A stretch of DNA of 12,700 bases from Lentisphaerota bacterium (lineage in GTDB: Bacteria; Verrucomicrobiota; Kiritimatiellia; JAAZAB01), in contig JACQHI010000426.1 of NCBI GenBank assembly GCA_016199105.1, positions 1 to 12,700 on the forward strand. Direction: 5' to 3'. The notes below the pieces were generated by a model. That model made no database searches, was not told where the DNA came from, and saw only the letters and a program-made list of their open reading frames with translations. The first letter of the stretch is position 1. Every line of letters begins with the position of its first letter. Shown here in pieces: positions 1-6,801 of the stretch. The position numbers and the translations under genes were made by a program.

Positions 1-4
1 AGGT

Positions 5-43
5 CCCGCTGTACTGGGGAAATGCTCCGAAAAGTACAGCGGG
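5..43. repeat. Inverted repeat (11-bp perfect arms)
   Basis: The arms CCCGCTGTACT (5-15) and AGTACAGCGGG (33-43) are exact reverse complements around a 17-nt loop that can itself form a small GGA/TCC stem. No T-run follows directly; the nearest is at 60-64, so this is a poor match to an intrinsic terminator. It may be the 3' end structure of a gene left of the window or a dispersed palindromic repeat. A related GTACAG string recurs at 66-71. Confidence 0.75.
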
Positions 44-128
44 GGCTGCGAACCTGCTGTTTTTCGTACAGCTCAAGCGCCATAATGCGAATTGCTGAAA
101 TTTAGCACTGCCCTGTTGCCTGGGAAAA

Positions 129-147
129 AATACTATGCCATAGTATT
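129..147. promoter_or_regulatory. Perfect 19-bp palindrome, candidate operator
   Basis: AATACTATG and CATAGTATT flank a single central C, giving a perfect 9+1+9 dyad in an AT-rich patch 67 bases upstream of the first gene. Its size and symmetry fit a dimeric repressor site such as those of the DtxR/MntR or Fur type, but it is not a match I can assign to any consensus. A weak promoter could overlap it: TTGCCT at 116-121 with TAGTAT at 141-146, but the 19-base spacer is poor. It could instead be a dispersed palindrome with no regulatory role. The dyad is seen; its role is inferred. Confidence 0.4.
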
Positions 148-213
148 CCTTCCAACAACAAAACCTTGGACTTGTTTTAACGCGGTTTTACTGCCGCAAG
201 GAAAGGACGTGCC

Positions 214-414
214 ATGTCGCAGTGTTCGAATGCCGGACAGAACAAAATGAGCTGTAATTGCACGTATGAGCCGTGTTCGCGAAAGGGGAACTGTTGCGCC
301 TGTCTGCGGTATCACCTGGACATGAACCAGCTCCCGGCTTGCGCGTTCCCGGACGACGTGGAATGCTCGTATGACCGGACCTTCCGCCGGTTTGCCCAGC
401 TCTATTCGCGTTGA
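214..414 (+). CDS. Small Cys-rich protein, DUF6485-like
   Basis: This 66-residue protein has nine cysteines (4, 14, 16, 21, 27, 28, 30, 43, 51) and His34. The order CNCTYEPCSRKGNCCACLRYH followed by LPACAFP and a YDR motif is the pattern I associate with the DUF6485 family of short proteins in anaerobic bacteria. No function is established for that family; the cysteine spacing suggests a metal or iron-sulfur site, which is inference. The start is supported by a doubled AAGGA ribosome-binding site at 198-207. The gene lies 23 bases before tgt on the same strand, so it is probably the first gene of the tgt-recJ transcript. There is no signal peptide or membrane segment, so it should be cytoplasmic. 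Family assignment is from memory of the motif order, not from a search. Confidence 0.8.
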   Translation: MSQCSNAGQNKMSCNCTYEPCSRKGNCCACLRYHLDMNQLPACAFPDDVECSYDRTFRRFAQLYSR

Positions 415-437
415 GCCCGATACCCTGAGTAGTTACC

Positions 438-1601
438 ATGCCGGATACCAACCGACGGACGGACGAAGCGTCCGGACCTTTCTTCCAGGTTCTCGCCGCC
501 GATCCGCGGTCCGCCGCGCGGCGCGGACGGTTGCGCCTGTCCCACGGAACGGTGGAAACCCCCGTTTTCATGCCCGTGGGCACCCAGGGGACAGTCAAGG
601 CGCTGTCGCCGGCGGACCTGGAAACGGCGGGCGCGCAGATGATTCTCTGCAACGCCTATCATTTGCGCGTGCGGCCCGGCATGGAGGTGGTGGAAGCCCT
701 CGGGGGGTTGCACCGGTTCATCAACTGGACAAGGCCGATCCTGACCGACAGCGGCGGCTACCAGGTGTTCAGCCTTTCTGACCGCCGCACGGTGACCGAT
801 GCGGGAGTGGAATTCAGCTCGCACGTGGACGGCGCCCGCCTGTTTCTGGGGCCGGTGGAAGCCATGGAGATCCAGCGCCGTCTGGCCTCCGACATCGCCA
901 TGGTGCTGGACGAATGCCCGCCGTATCCCTGCGAGCATGATTACGCTTGTCAAGCGGTGGACCGCACACTAGCATGGGCGGCTCGTTGCGTCGAACAGGA
1001 AAGGGCGCCGGGCCAGAAGGTGTTCGGCATCGTACAAGGCGGCGTCCATACCGAGCTGCGCGAACGTTGCGCGAAGGCGCTGAGCGCCATGCCGTTCGAC
1101 GGCTATGCCGTCGGCGGGGTGAGCGTGGGCGAGCCCGAAATCCTGATTGCGGGGGGGGTGTCGGCCTGCGTCGGCCATTTGCCTTTCGACAAGCCGCGCT
1201 ACCTCATGGGCGTGGGCTGGATGGATCAGATTCTGGAGGCGGTGGCGCGGGGCGTGGATATGTTCGACTGCGTGATTCCCACGCGCCTGGCCCGCAATGG
1301 GAACGCGTTGACGCGCTCCGGGCGGGTGTGCGTCAAGGCCGGGGCGCGCAAGAGCGACCCCCGCCCGATCGAAGAGGGGTGCGATTGCGCGGCCTGCCGG
1401 GGATTTTCCAGGGCGTATATCCGGCACCTGCTGAATGTGGGGGAGATACTGGGCGTGCACCTGTTGACGGCGCACAACGTGTTCCGGTACATGGCGTTCA
1501 TGGCGGATATTCGCGCGGCCCTGGAGCGCGGGCAATTCGAGGAATTTCGGCGGCGGTTTTACCAAACATACGTCAGGCACAATCAGGAGATTCACGAATG
1601 A
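438..1601 (+). CDS. tgt: tRNA-guanine transglycosylase (Tgt)
   Basis: Tgt exchanges guanine at the wobble position of tRNAs with a GUN anticodon for the queuosine precursor preQ1. At 387 residues it has the usual bacterial length. Visible family signatures are FMPVGTQGTVK (44-54), DSGGYQVFS (104-112, with base-pocket/catalytic Asp104), LDECP around Asp158, FGIVQGG (196-202), GGVSVGE (226-232) and DMFDCVIPTRLARNG with the nucleophile Asp277. The zinc site is complete: Cys315, Cys317, Cys320 and His346. About 15 residues precede the point where E. coli Tgt would begin; no other ATG, GTG or TTG lies in that stretch, so this start is kept although its ribosome-binding site is weak. The stop overlaps the yajC start (ATGA), implying translational coupling. 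The tgt-yajC-secD-secF order is widespread in bacteria. Confidence 0.97.
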   Translation: MPDTNRRTDEASGPFFQVLAADPRSAARRGRLRLSHGTVETPVFMPVGTQGTVKALSPADLETAGAQMILCNAYHLRVRPGMEVVEALGGLHRFINWTRPILTDSGGYQVFSLSDRRTVTDAGVEFSSHVDGARLFLGPVEAMEIQRRLASDIAMVLDECPPYPCEHDYACQAVDRTLAWAARCVEQERAPGQKVFGIVQGGVHTELRERCAKALSAMPFDGYAVGGVSVGEPEILIAGGVSACVGHLPFDKPRYLMGVGWMDQILEAVARGVDMFDCVIPTRLARNGNALTRSGRVCVKAGARKSDPRPIEEGCDCAACRGFSRAYIRHLLNVGEILGVHLLTAHNVFRYMAFMADIRAALERGQFEEFRRRFYQTYVRHNQEIHE

Positions 1602-1951
1602 ATGGACTTTTCATGCCGACCGCGCTGGCCATGATGGGACCCGCGCCCGGCGGCGGGCAGGGCGGGCAATCGCCCATGATGCTCATCGGCTGGCTGGTGA
1701 TCATGGTGGCGCTGTTTTATTTCATGCTGATCCGTCCCCAACAGCGGAAGGAGAAGGAACGCAAGGCCCTGATGGAGGGGATCAAATCCGGCGATCGCGT
1801 GATTTTCAGCGGCGGCATCGTCGGCACGGTGACCAATGTCAAGGACAAGACGTTGGCCGTCAAAGTCGCCGACAACACAAAAATCGAAGTTCTGCGAGGC
1901 GCGGTCAACCGCATTCTCCAGAAGGACGAAGAGCTGACGTCGGACATATAA
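1598..1951 (+). CDS. yajC: Preprotein translocase subunit YajC
   Basis: YajC is a small single-pass inner-membrane protein that associates with SecDF and the SecYEG channel. The product is 117 residues: a short Gly/Pro/Met-rich periplasmic head, one membrane segment at about 28-46, then the family hallmark FYFMLIRPQQRKEKER (40-55) and a cytosolic domain with GDRVIFSGGIVGTV (65-78). The reading frame is open for more than 600 bases upstream inside tgt, but the ATG at 1598 is chosen because it overlaps the tgt stop, has an AGGAG 8 bases upstream (1585-1589) and gives a normal-sized YajC. It is followed by secDF after 12 bases. Identity is firm from the hallmark motif and neighbours. Confidence 0.95.
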   Translation: MNGLFMPTALAMMGPAPGGGQGGQSPMMLIGWLVIMVALFYFMLIRPQQRKEKERKALMEGIKSGDRVIFSGGIVGTVTNVKDKTLAVKVADNTKIEVLRGAVNRILQKDEELTSDI

Positions 1952-1963
1952 GGAGTGATGGGC

Positions 1964-4495
1964 ATGAGCAAGCAGGCTCTTTGGAAATGGTTGATTCTGA
2001 TTTTACTGACGGCCTTTTCGCTGGCCTTGATTTATCCGCCCGGGGAGAAGATCCGGCTGGGCCTCGATTTGCGGGGAGGCACGAGTTTCACCGTGGAAAT
2101 CACGGCCTCCAATGTCGAGGCGCAGTTGCGCTCCGATCCGGACCTGAAGGAGGCGACGGACGCCGAAATCGCCCGCCGGGTGCCCCTTGAAGTCAAGAAG
2201 ATGCAGGAGCAGGTGCTGGAGATCATCCGGAACCGCGTGGACGCCATGGGCCTCTCGGAGCCCGTGATCTACCCCGAAAAAGACAACCGGGTCGTCGTGC
2301 AGATTCCCGGTTTGAAGGAGGAACAGCGGGAGCAGGCCGCCAAGACGATCAAAAAAGCCGCCTATCTCGAGTTCAGCATGGTCCATGACGAGAACGACAA
2401 GCTCGTGGAAAAGCTGTTCGCCCGCGGGCTGTCGCCGGAAGGCTATAAGATCGTCTCGGAGGAAAACCGCGGCCGATCCCGCCATTTTTACAAACGCGAT
2501 CTGAAGCCGGGCGAAAAGGACGTCGTGGACGAGAATTTCCGCGCCCGGATGGAAACCTTCCAGGCGCCGACCGGCTTCCGTTTCCTGCTGATGGAGGAGA
2601 AAGTCGGCGCGCAGAAGTTGTATATCCCCTATTTCGCCAGGAAGGTGAGCGAATTGAAGGGCGATTCCCTGAAGAGCGCCGGGATCGAATACGATCAGAT
2701 GAGCCGGCCTTATGTGACGTTGAAATTCAACAAGAAGGGGTCGGTGCGGTTCGCGGACATCACGTCGAAGTACGCGCCGGGAGGGATCAAAAACCCCAAT
2801 CCGGAAGGCCGCCGCTATCTGGCCATCGTCATGGATGGCAAGCTCTATTCCGCGCCCTACATCAAGACGGCCATTTTCGGGGGTGAAGCCGTCATCGAAG
2901 GCGATTTTTCCATGCAGGAGGCGCAGGAGCTTGCCATCGTGCTGCGTTCCGGTTCCCTTCCGGTGCCGGTGGAAATCGTGTGGACCGTCAGCGTGGATCC
3001 GACGCTGGGCAAGGAGTCCATCCGGAGCGGCACGACGGCGGCCCTCTATGGCAGCATTGCCGTGGCTGCTTTTATGATCGCCTATTATCTGATGACCGGT
3101 GTCATCGCCAACATCGGGTTGCTGTTCAACCTGATTCTTCTGCCGCTCGGATTGATGGTGACGGCGGGATTCCTCGGCCTGTTTGCCGGAAGCTCCATGA
3201 TGTCGTCGTCGGCGATCGCCCTGCCGGTGCTGACCTTGCCGGGCATTGCGGGCATCGCCCTGACGCTGGGCATGGCGGTTGACGCCAACGTGCTGATCAA
3301 CGAGCGCATCCGGGAGGAGTTGCGGGCGGGCAAGCGCCTGGTGACCGCCGTCGAGGCGGGCTACGAGCGCGCCTTCCTGACAATTTTCGACTCGAACATG
3401 ACCACGGTGATCGCGGCGGTGATCCTGTTCTTCTTCGGGACGGGCGCCATCCGCGGCTTCGGCATCACGCTGGCGGCCGGTATCGTCGTGAGCATGTATT
3501 CCTCCGTGGTCGTCACCCGCATGGTCTTCGATTTCGTCGTCGCCCGGACCAATCTCCAGACGCTCCACATGCTCACGTTTTTCAAGGTCACGGCCATCGA
3601 TTTCCTCGCCCGGCGGAAACTGGCCGTCTCCCTGTCGCTGGTCGTCATCATCGGCACCTGGGCTTTCATTGGCGTTCGCGGGTTCCGCGACAAGGCCCTT
3701 GTTCTCGGCACCGATTTCACCGGCGGCTCGTCCATCACGTTTGCCTTCAACCAGAAACAGCCGGAGGACAAAATCCGCGCGGCCATCGAGGCCCGGGGTG
3801 TGCGGGACGTGAACATCCAGTACCAGAAGGCCATGGAGATGTCCGCGGAATACCTTCAGGTCCGCACCGGCTTCGGGGCCGGGGACAAAGCCAAGGCGGC
3901 GGTGAGCGAGACGTTTGCCTCCGCGGGCTACCATGTCATCGGCGAGGACAGTCTGGGACCGCAGATCGGCGGCGAGGTCATGCTCAAGGCCGTGTATGCG
4001 CTGACCATCGCCCTCCTGTTGATGATCGTCTATATTTCCTGGCGGTTCGAATTCGCCTTCGCCATCGGCGGCATTGTGGCGCTGTTCCACGACGTGCTGA
4101 TGGCCGCGGGTCTGTATTGCCTCTGCGGCCGCCAGATCAACATGACGATCGTCGCGGCCCTGCTGACGATCATCGGGTATTCGATCAACGACACGATCGT
4201 GATCTTCGACCGGATCCGGGAGAACGTGAAACTGATGCGGGACAAGAACTTCATCGAAATCTGCAATTTGAGCATCAATCAGACCCTGAGCCGGACCATC
4301 CTGACGTCGTTCGCCACCGCCTTGTCGGTGCTGATGCTCTTCTTCTTCGGGGGGGGCGCCATCAATGACTTCGCGCTGATCATGATCTTCGGCATGATAT
4401 CCGGAACCTATTCCACGGTCTTCATCGCGACCCCGGTGATGATCTGGTTTAAAAGCAAGCAGAAGGAACACCCTGCCGTGGCGGCTAAAGCTTGA
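1964..4495 (+). CDS. secDF: Fused protein-export protein SecDF
   Basis: SecD and SecF are joined in one 843-residue chain, as in Bacillus, Bacteroidota and many PVC bacteria. The complex uses the proton gradient to help pull exported proteins out of SecYEG. The SecD half has a first membrane segment (about 7-24), LGLDLRGG (32-39), a long extracytoplasmic P1 domain, and GMAVDANVLI with Asp440 followed by NERIREE. The SecF half has GTDFTGG (582-588) and GYSINDTIVIFDRIREN with Asp743. Both signature RIRE motifs are present, so neither half looks degraded. I choose the ATG at 1964 because AAGGAG (1950-1955) then lies 8 bases upstream; the GTG at 1955 overlaps that site and the ATG at 1958 is too close. 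The stop overlaps the recJ TTG start. Confidence 0.96.
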   Translation: MSKQALWKWLILILLTAFSLALIYPPGEKIRLGLDLRGGTSFTVEITASNVEAQLRSDPDLKEATDAEIARRVPLEVKKMQEQVLEIIRNRVDAMGLSEPVIYPEKDNRVVVQIPGLKEEQREQAAKTIKKAAYLEFSMVHDENDKLVEKLFARGLSPEGYKIVSEENRGRSRHFYKRDLKPGEKDVVDENFRARMETFQAPTGFRFLLMEEKVGAQKLYIPYFARKVSELKGDSLKSAGIEYDQMSRPYVTLKFNKKGSVRFADITSKYAPGGIKNPNPEGRRYLAIVMDGKLYSAPYIKTAIFGGEAVIEGDFSMQEAQELAIVLRSGSLPVPVEIVWTVSVDPTLGKESIRSGTTAALYGSIAVAAFMIAYYLMTGVIANIGLLFNLILLPLGLMVTAGFLGLFAGSSMMSSSAIALPVLTLPGIAGIALTLGMAVDANVLINERIREELRAGKRLVTAVEAGYERAFLTIFDSNMTTVIAAVILFFFGTGAIRGFGITLAAGIVVSMYSSVVVTRMVFDFVVARTNLQTLHMLTFFKVTAIDFLARRKLAVSLSLVVIIGTWAFIGVRGFRDKALVLGTDFTGGSSITFAFNQKQPEDKIRAAIEARGVRDVNIQYQKAMEMSAEYLQVRTGFGAGDKAKAAVSETFASAGYHVIGEDSLGPQIGGEVMLKAVYALTIALLLMIVYISWRFEFAFAIGGIVALFHDVLMAAGLYCLCGRQINMTIVAALLTIIGYSINDTIVIFDRIRENVKLMRDKNFIEICNLSINQTLSRTILTSFATALSVLMLFFFGGGAINDFALIMIFGMISGTYSTVFIATPVMIWFKSKQKEHPAVAAKA

Positions 4496-6201
4496 AACTC
4501 TGGAAAACCGCCGGGACCGACGCTCCGCGGGTCGCGGCGCTGGCCGGGGAGCTGAAGCTTCCCTGGCCGGTCGCGGCGGCGCTTCTTGGCTTGCCGTTGC
4601 GCGACACGGACACCATCGCCCGATTCCTCAATCCCCGGTTGAGCGATCTCACGGATCCCTTTCTGTTGCCGGACATGGACGCGGCGGTTTGCCGCATCTG
4701 GAAGGCGTTGGATGACGGCGAGCCCATCGCCGTTTTCGGCGATTATGACGCCGACGGCATCACCAGCACGGCTCTGCTGGTGCGGCTGCTGGGCCGGCTG
4801 GGCGGAACCGTCAGGGCCTGGCTGCCGAGCCGGCTCCAGGAAGGCTATGGCCTGAGCGTGGAAGCCTTGCGGCGCTGCCTGTCCTCCTTCCAGCCGACAT
4901 TGTTGATCACGGTGGATTGCGGCACGACCGCCGTGGACGCGGTTGAGCTGGCCAGGGACTCCGGGATCGACGTCATTGTGACCGATCACCATGAGCTGGC
5001 CGAGGGACGGACACCGGCCCGCGCCCTGGCGGTGGTGAACCCCAAGCGCGGCGACAACGCGGACTTGAAAAATCTTGCCGGGGTCGGCGTCGTTTTCAAG
5101 CTGTGCCATGCGCTCTTGAAGCGGGCCCGTGAGCAGCATCGTGAAAAGGCCATAGCAATCGATTTGCGCGACTATCTGGACTGGGTGGCGCTGGGTACGG
5201 TGGCGGACATTGCCTCCTTGCTGGGCGAAAACCGCATCCTGGTCCGGCACGGTCTGGCGCGCTTGAACCGGGCGGGCACGCCGGGCCTTGAGGCGCTGAT
5301 CGCCGTGGCGGGAGTCCGGCGACCGGTGGAGGCCGGTCATGTCGGCTTTTACCTGGGACCGCGTCTGAATGCCATGGGACGCCTGGGCGATCCGGGAACG
5401 GCCTTGGAACTCTTATTGACGGAGCATGCCGGGCGGGCGCGCGAGCTGGCGATGCAGATGGATGCCCGCAACCGGGAGCGTCAAGATATCGAATCGCGTA
5501 TTTTCGACGATGCCCTGGCCATGATGGAATCGTTTTTCAATCCGGCGGTTCATTTCGGGCTGGCGATCGGGCGGGCGGGCTGGCATCCGGGCGTGATCGG
5601 GATTGTCGCGTCGAAACTGGTTTCCCGTTACCGCCGGCCCACCATCCTGATCGCCTTCGGGGAAGACGGCAAGGGGCGTGGGACGTGCCGCAGCATCGAG
5701 GACTATAATATCCTGGACGGCTTGAACGCCTGTTCGGATCTGCTGCTCGCTTATGGGGGGCATGAAATGGCCGCCGGGCTGGAAATCGAGAGCCGGAATT
5801 ACGAGGCGTTCCGTAACCGCTTCAATGACGCCGTCTGCCGGTCGTTGACAGGCCGGGATTTCCGTCCTGTCCTGCGAATCAGCGCCTGGGTGGATTTCGC
5901 GGACTTGAATCCATGCCTTCTCGACAGTCTCCAGGCGTTGAAACCTTTTGGACAGGACAATCCCGCGCCGGTCTGGGCGCTCCGGAACGTGATGCCGGCC
6001 GCCCCGCCGCGGCGGATCAAGAACAAGCATCTGGCCCTGACATTCGGCGATGCGGGCCGCCGGTGGCCGGCCATCGCGTTCGGCATGGCGGACCGCGACA
6101 TCCCCTCCGGCCCACTTGACATCGCTTTCACGTTGGAGCAGAATGCGATGTCGGAAAACGCGTTGCAATTGAAAATCCTGGATTTCAGGGCGCACGAATA
6201 A
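4492..6201 (+). CDS. recJ: Single-stranded-DNA exonuclease RecJ
   Basis: RecJ is the 5'-3' single-strand exonuclease of the DHH phosphoesterase family, acting in the RecF recombination pathway, base-excision repair and mismatch repair. The 569-residue length is normal. Motifs: FGDYDADGITS (82-92), ITVDCGT (139-145), TDHHE (164-168), GTVADI with Asp239, then the DHHA1 part with GWHPGVIGIVASKL (363-376), an RS pair near 400 and GGHEMAAG (422-429). A C-terminal OB-like domain follows with LKPFGQDNPAPVW (483-495). The metal-binding Asp and His residues all seem present. The only start that keeps the N-terminus is TTG at 4492, overlapping the secDF stop as TTGA; an in-frame stop at 4486 rules out anything earlier, and the next ATG (4675) would remove about 60 conserved residues. 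There is no clear ribosome-binding site, so coupling to secDF is likely. Confidence 0.95.
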   Translation: MKLWKTAGTDAPRVAALAGELKLPWPVAAALLGLPLRDTDTIARFLNPRLSDLTDPFLLPDMDAAVCRIWKALDDGEPIAVFGDYDADGITSTALLVRLLGRLGGTVRAWLPSRLQEGYGLSVEALRRCLSSFQPTLLITVDCGTTAVDAVELARDSGIDVIVTDHHELAEGRTPARALAVVNPKRGDNADLKNLAGVGVVFKLCHALLKRAREQHREKAIAIDLRDYLDWVALGTVADIASLLGENRILVRHGLARLNRAGTPGLEALIAVAGVRRPVEAGHVGFYLGPRLNAMGRLGDPGTALELLLTEHAGRARELAMQMDARNRERQDIESRIFDDALAMMESFFNPAVHFGLAIGRAGWHPGVIGIVASKLVSRYRRPTILIAFGEDGKGRGTCRSIEDYNILDGLNACSDLLLAYGGHEMAAGLEIESRNYEAFRNRFNDAVCRSLTGRDFRPVLRISAWVDFADLNPCLLDSLQALKPFGQDNPAPVWALRNVMPAAPPRRIKNKHLALTFGDAGRRWPAIAFGMADRDIPSGPLDIAFTLEQNAMSENALQLKILDFRAHE

Positions 6202-6229
6202 TAAATGCGCATGGTTCACGGTTCAACGG

Positions 6230-6293
6230 TTCCGCCGTCGCCTGGGAGGCTTCCGCAGTCGCTGAAAAAGCTATGGCGGACGAGATGGCGGAC
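6230..6293. repeat. Nested inverted repeat downstream of recJ
   Basis: The left arm TCCGCCGTCGC (6231-6241) can pair with GCTATGGCGGA (6270-6280) at 10 of 11 positions, counting one G-T pair. Each arm is present twice: a second left-type arm, TTCCGCAGTCGC (6251-6262), and a second right-type arm, GATGGCGGAC (6284-6293). There is no T-run, so it is not a classical terminator. The structure looks like a dispersed extragenic palindrome or the remains of a small mobile repeat; whether it occurs elsewhere in the genome cannot be told here. Confidence 0.6.
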
Positions 6294-6335
6294 AAGTCAC
6301 GGTTACCGGGTTATCGGATTTCGGCTGTCCGCGAT

Positions 6336-6367
6336 GAAACGGCGAGTCGGCGAAGCGGCGAAACGGG
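6336..6367 (+). repeat. Degenerate octamer tandem array (left)
   Basis: Four consecutive octamers are readable: GAAACGGC, GAGTCGGC, GAAGCGGC and GAAACGGG. The last is followed by another GA. The unit is about GANNCGGC. The same family appears in reverse complement at 6423-6470, making an inverted pair of arrays around 6368-6422. Confidence 0.65.
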
Positions 6368-6389
6368 GAATGATGAGAGGAGTGCGTTG

Positions 6390-6530
6390 ATGAACGTGAT
6401 CAAGCGCTATCGCGAGTTGAAGTCGCCGTCTCCCCATCTCGCCGTCTCTCCGTTTCGCAGTCTCCTGAACCCCGAAACCCCTGCCCGCAGTGCTGCGCGA
6501 AGCGCTTCGCACAGCGCTGCAGGCGGGTGA
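6390..6530 (+). CDS. Doubtful 46-aa ORF with strong RBS
   Basis: An ATG at 6390 is preceded by GAGAGGAG (6375-6382) at 7-base spacing, a better ribosome-binding site than those of most genes here. It opens a 46-codon frame that stops 5 bases before the FmdB-gene ribosome-binding site. The first 11 residues (MNVIKRYRELK) look like ordinary protein, but the rest is translated from the octamer array and the 6484-6527 palindrome and is Ser/Ala/Pro-rich. It may be a leader peptide, or the 5' stub of a gene cut off by repeat expansion, or chance. I recognise no family. Confidence 0.25.
   Translation: MNVIKRYRELKSPSPHLAVSPFRSLLNPETPARSAARSASHSAAGG
6423..6470 (-). repeat. Degenerate octamer tandem array (right, inverted)
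   Basis: The plus strand reads as three 16-base units, each two octamers: TCGCCGTCTCCCCATC, TCGCCGTCTCTCCGTT and TCGCAGTCTCCTGAAC. Read on the minus strand these are GA-NN-CGG-type octamers like those at 6336-6367. GCGAAACGG (6358-6366) can pair with CCGTTTCGC (6450-6458), so the two arrays could close a 9-bp stem around the 6390 start. Confidence 0.6.
6484..6527. repeat. Palindromic hairpin before FmdB-type gene
   Basis: The core GCGAAGCGCTTCGC (6497-6510) is a perfect 14-bp palindrome, flanked by CTG/CAG one base out on each side and, further out, by CCCGC (6484-6488) against GCGGG (6523-6527) with a few unpaired bases. It ends 8 bases before the GGAGG at 6536-6540. It could affect translation of the downstream gene if transcribed, but may simply be a dispersed repeat. 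No T-run follows. Confidence 0.65.
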
Positions 6531-6549
6531 ACCCCGGAGGGGGATCCTC

Positions 6550-6801
6550 ATGCCGATTCGCGAGTACCAGGCGGACAACCCGGAGAAAGCGTGCGCGTAT
6601 TGTCGCGAGAGTTTCGAGCAACTGGAGAGCCTGCAGTCGCCTCCCATCGAGAGCTGTCCCCGCTGCGGCGGCCGCGTCATCCGCCTGATCTCGGCGCCGC
6701 GGGTGTTGGGCTCCAAGAGCGGCCTGGACGACCGGGCCAAGTCGGCCGGGTTTCACAAATTCAAAAAATTGGGCCGCGGCGAATATGAGCGGAAATATTA
6801 A
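6550..6801 (+). CDS. FmdB-type zinc-ribbon protein
   Basis: This 83-residue protein begins MPIREYQ, the usual opening of the FmdB/CxxC zinc-ribbon family, and has the expected two knuckles, CAYC (15-18) and CPRCGG (36-41), followed by a charged tail. The founding member was described as a putative regulator of formamidase; the function of most members is unknown. The ATG at 6550 has GGAGG at 6536-6540, 9 bases upstream. The frame could be extended to an ATG at 6490, but that adds repeat-derived sequence and loses the conserved start. The last 17 bases overlap the radical SAM gene, suggesting coupled translation. The family call is firm; a regulatory role is not shown by the sequence. Confidence 0.9.
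   Translation: MPIREYQADNPEKACAYCRESFEQLESLQSPPIESCPRCGGRVIRLISAPRVLGSKSGLDDRAKSAGFHKFKKLGRGEYERKY

Larger units (their letters stand above)
6202..6549. other. Repeat-rich intergenic spacer
   Basis: The 348 bases between recJ and the FmdB-type gene hold no convincing conserved gene. They consist largely of repeats, listed separately: a nested hairpin (6231-6293), opposed octamer arrays (6336-6470) and a palindromic hairpin (6484-6527). Short direct repeats of CGGTTC also appear at 6219-6233. No tRNA or obvious promoter is seen. One short reading frame with a good ribosome-binding site lies inside it (6390-6530). Confidence 0.7.

Noticed and set aside
947..1597. Long 5' extension of the yajC frame
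   Set aside because: It is out of frame inside tgt and rich in Arg/Gly; the yajC start at 1598 has a ribosome-binding site and gives a normal YajC.
1955..1963. GTG (1955) or ATG (1958) as secDF start
   Set aside because: Both overlap or crowd the AAGGAG at 1950-1955; ATG at 1964 has ideal spacing.
2003..4471. 822-codon open frame on the minus strand
   Set aside because: It lies wholly antisense to secDF, is extremely rich in His, Asp, Arg and Gln, and has no recognisable motif; it is a by-product of GC-rich codon use.
6490..6549. 20-residue N-terminal extension of the FmdB-type protein
   Set aside because: The extension is translated from the palindromic repeat, and the family begins at MPI/MPIYEY-type sequence, matched at 6550.
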